Shown here piece after piece: positions 46,570 through 47,110 of a DNA stretch of 47,110 bases. Each line of letters begins with the position of its first letter. Position 1 is the stretch's first letter. The translations under genes were made by a program, and so were the position numbers. The notes below the pieces were generated by a model. It had not been told where the DNA came from. It was given only the letters and a program-made list of their open reading frames with translations, and ran no database searches. The stretch comes from Chloroflexota bacterium (GTDB lineage Bacteria > Chloroflexota > FW602-bin22 > JACPRP01), in the NCBI GenBank assembly GCA_016210495.1, contig JACQUC010000146.1, positions 1-47,110 on the forward strand, given 5' to 3'.

Positions 46570-47110
46570 CTACGCAATCGTCCAGCCACCGTCCACGAAC
46601 AGTGTGTGTCCGGTTACATAGTCCGAAGCCGGCGAGGCAAGATACAGGGCGGCACCGATCAGGTCGTCCGGCTGCGCCACACGCCGGAGGGGTGTCCGGA
46701 CGAGTATCTCCTTGACGTTCTCCTCACTTTGCAGGTAGTTACGCGTGAAATCGGTCTCCGTGTAGGAAGGAGCGATGGCGTTGACGTTGATGCCATACGG
46801 CCCCCATTCGGTGGCGAGAGCCCGGGTAAAGCCCGCGAGGCCGGCCTTACTGGCGACGTACGAGATGAAGTTGGGAACGCCGTAAACGCTGGCCGTGGAG
46901 GCGATGTTGATGATTTTGCCCCGGCGGCGCTGGATCATGTGCGGCCCCACGGCGCGGCAGGACAAGAAGCACGATCGGAGGTTGGTGTTCAGCACCTTGT
47001 CCCAGTCGTCAACGGTGTGGTCGACGATGCTCTTGAGGACGTTGCGGCCCGCGCTGTTGACGAGGATGTCGATGGCGCCAAAGCGATCCAGGACCTGGCG
47101 TACCATGGCC
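46570..47110 (-). CDS. SDR-family oxidoreductase (FabG-like), N-terminus outside window
   Basis: About 180 C-terminal residues of a classical short-chain dehydrogenase/reductase. The frame is open past the window edge, so the cofactor-binding TGxxxGxG is not visible. Present are DILVNSAG (the NNAG-type motif), IINIASTASVYG with the catalytic Ser, YVASKAGL with the catalytic Tyr and Lys, and GINVNAIAPSYTETD. The end, SPASDYVTGHTLFVDGGW, is standard for 3-oxoacyl-reductase, gluconate or glucose dehydrogenase types. The substrate cannot be assigned. Confidence 0.9.
   Translation of the reverse strand, partial: AMVRQVLDRFGAIDILVNSAGRNVLKSIVDHTVDDWDKVLNTNLRSCFLSCRAVGPHMIQRRRGKIINIASTASVYGVPNFISYVASKAGLAGFTRALATEWGPYGINVNAIAPSYTETDFTRNYLQSEENVKEILVRTPLRRVAQPDDLIGAALYLASPASDYVTGHTLFVDGGWTIA

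Overview
The window is a GC-rich bacterial chromosome segment. It looks like a free-living, probably anaerobic or microaerobic heterotroph. Chloroflexota is my best guess, from three weak signs: an archaeal-type SAM synthetase, exported lipoproteins with Ala/Pro-rich linkers, and CoA-ester and lactate chemistry. No rRNA or single-copy marker other than purM supports this, so the taxonomy is inference. Promoters of the plain sigma-70 type (TTGACA-N17-TATAAT) can be read in front of many genes.

Layout. (1) 1-5.1 kb: partial tRNA-Met, a DUF2171-like protein, a membrane-anchored spermidine-synthase-like protein, an acyl-CoA synthetase and a PIG-L/LmbE deacetylase. (2) 5.2-10.6 kb, minus strand: a 2-hydroxyacid operon running from an Ldh2-type dehydrogenase through larA (nickel lactate racemase) and glcF to glcD. 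(3) 10.9-15.6 kb: a polytopic haem-copper-oxidase-like membrane protein, a CopD-like remnant, adenine deaminase and an orphan NMT1-type binding lipoprotein. (4) 16.0-22.6 kb, minus strand: a MarR-controlled cluster resembling ATP-dependent benzoyl-CoA reductase (two BcrB/C-HgdB-type subunits, two BcrA/D-type ATPases, a ferredoxin) with a PaaK-type CoA ligase. One catalytic subunit is interrupted by a single in-frame UGA, exactly where this family carries a cluster-ligand cysteine. (5) 22.6-26.4 kb: a decayed stretch holding dispersed repeats, a truncated trypsin-like protein, a membrane-protein gene with two amber codons and a 5'-truncated ABC-2 permease. (6) 26.4-34.5 kb: a secreted DUF4114/post-COAP-like protein, an MFS transporter, then a UGSC-family selenoprotein fused to a second domain and read through an in-frame UGA with a clear SECIS-like hairpin, followed by a CMD-family protein, an iron-type binding lipoprotein and a two-domain permease. 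(7) 34.7-37.7 kb: archaeal-type SAM synthetase, a RidA-like protein and a further activase ATPase. (8) 38.2-41.7 kb: response regulator, histidine kinase and HtrA protease. (9) 42.1-47.1 kb: an MFS transporter, an exported repeat protein, purM and a partial SDR.

Two themes stand out. First, two independent UGA codons sit at functional Cys/Sec positions. One is in a family known for selenocysteine (UGSC) and the other is in a reductase-type subunit where I do not recall it being described. Together they suggest that the organism decodes UGA as Sec and runs a selenium-containing benzoyl-CoA-reductase-like enzyme. Second, the intergenic DNA is filled with short hairpin repeats whose arms vary but stay complementary, nearly always followed by CCCCTAC or GGCTAC. 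Some copies lie inside genes or supply their termini.
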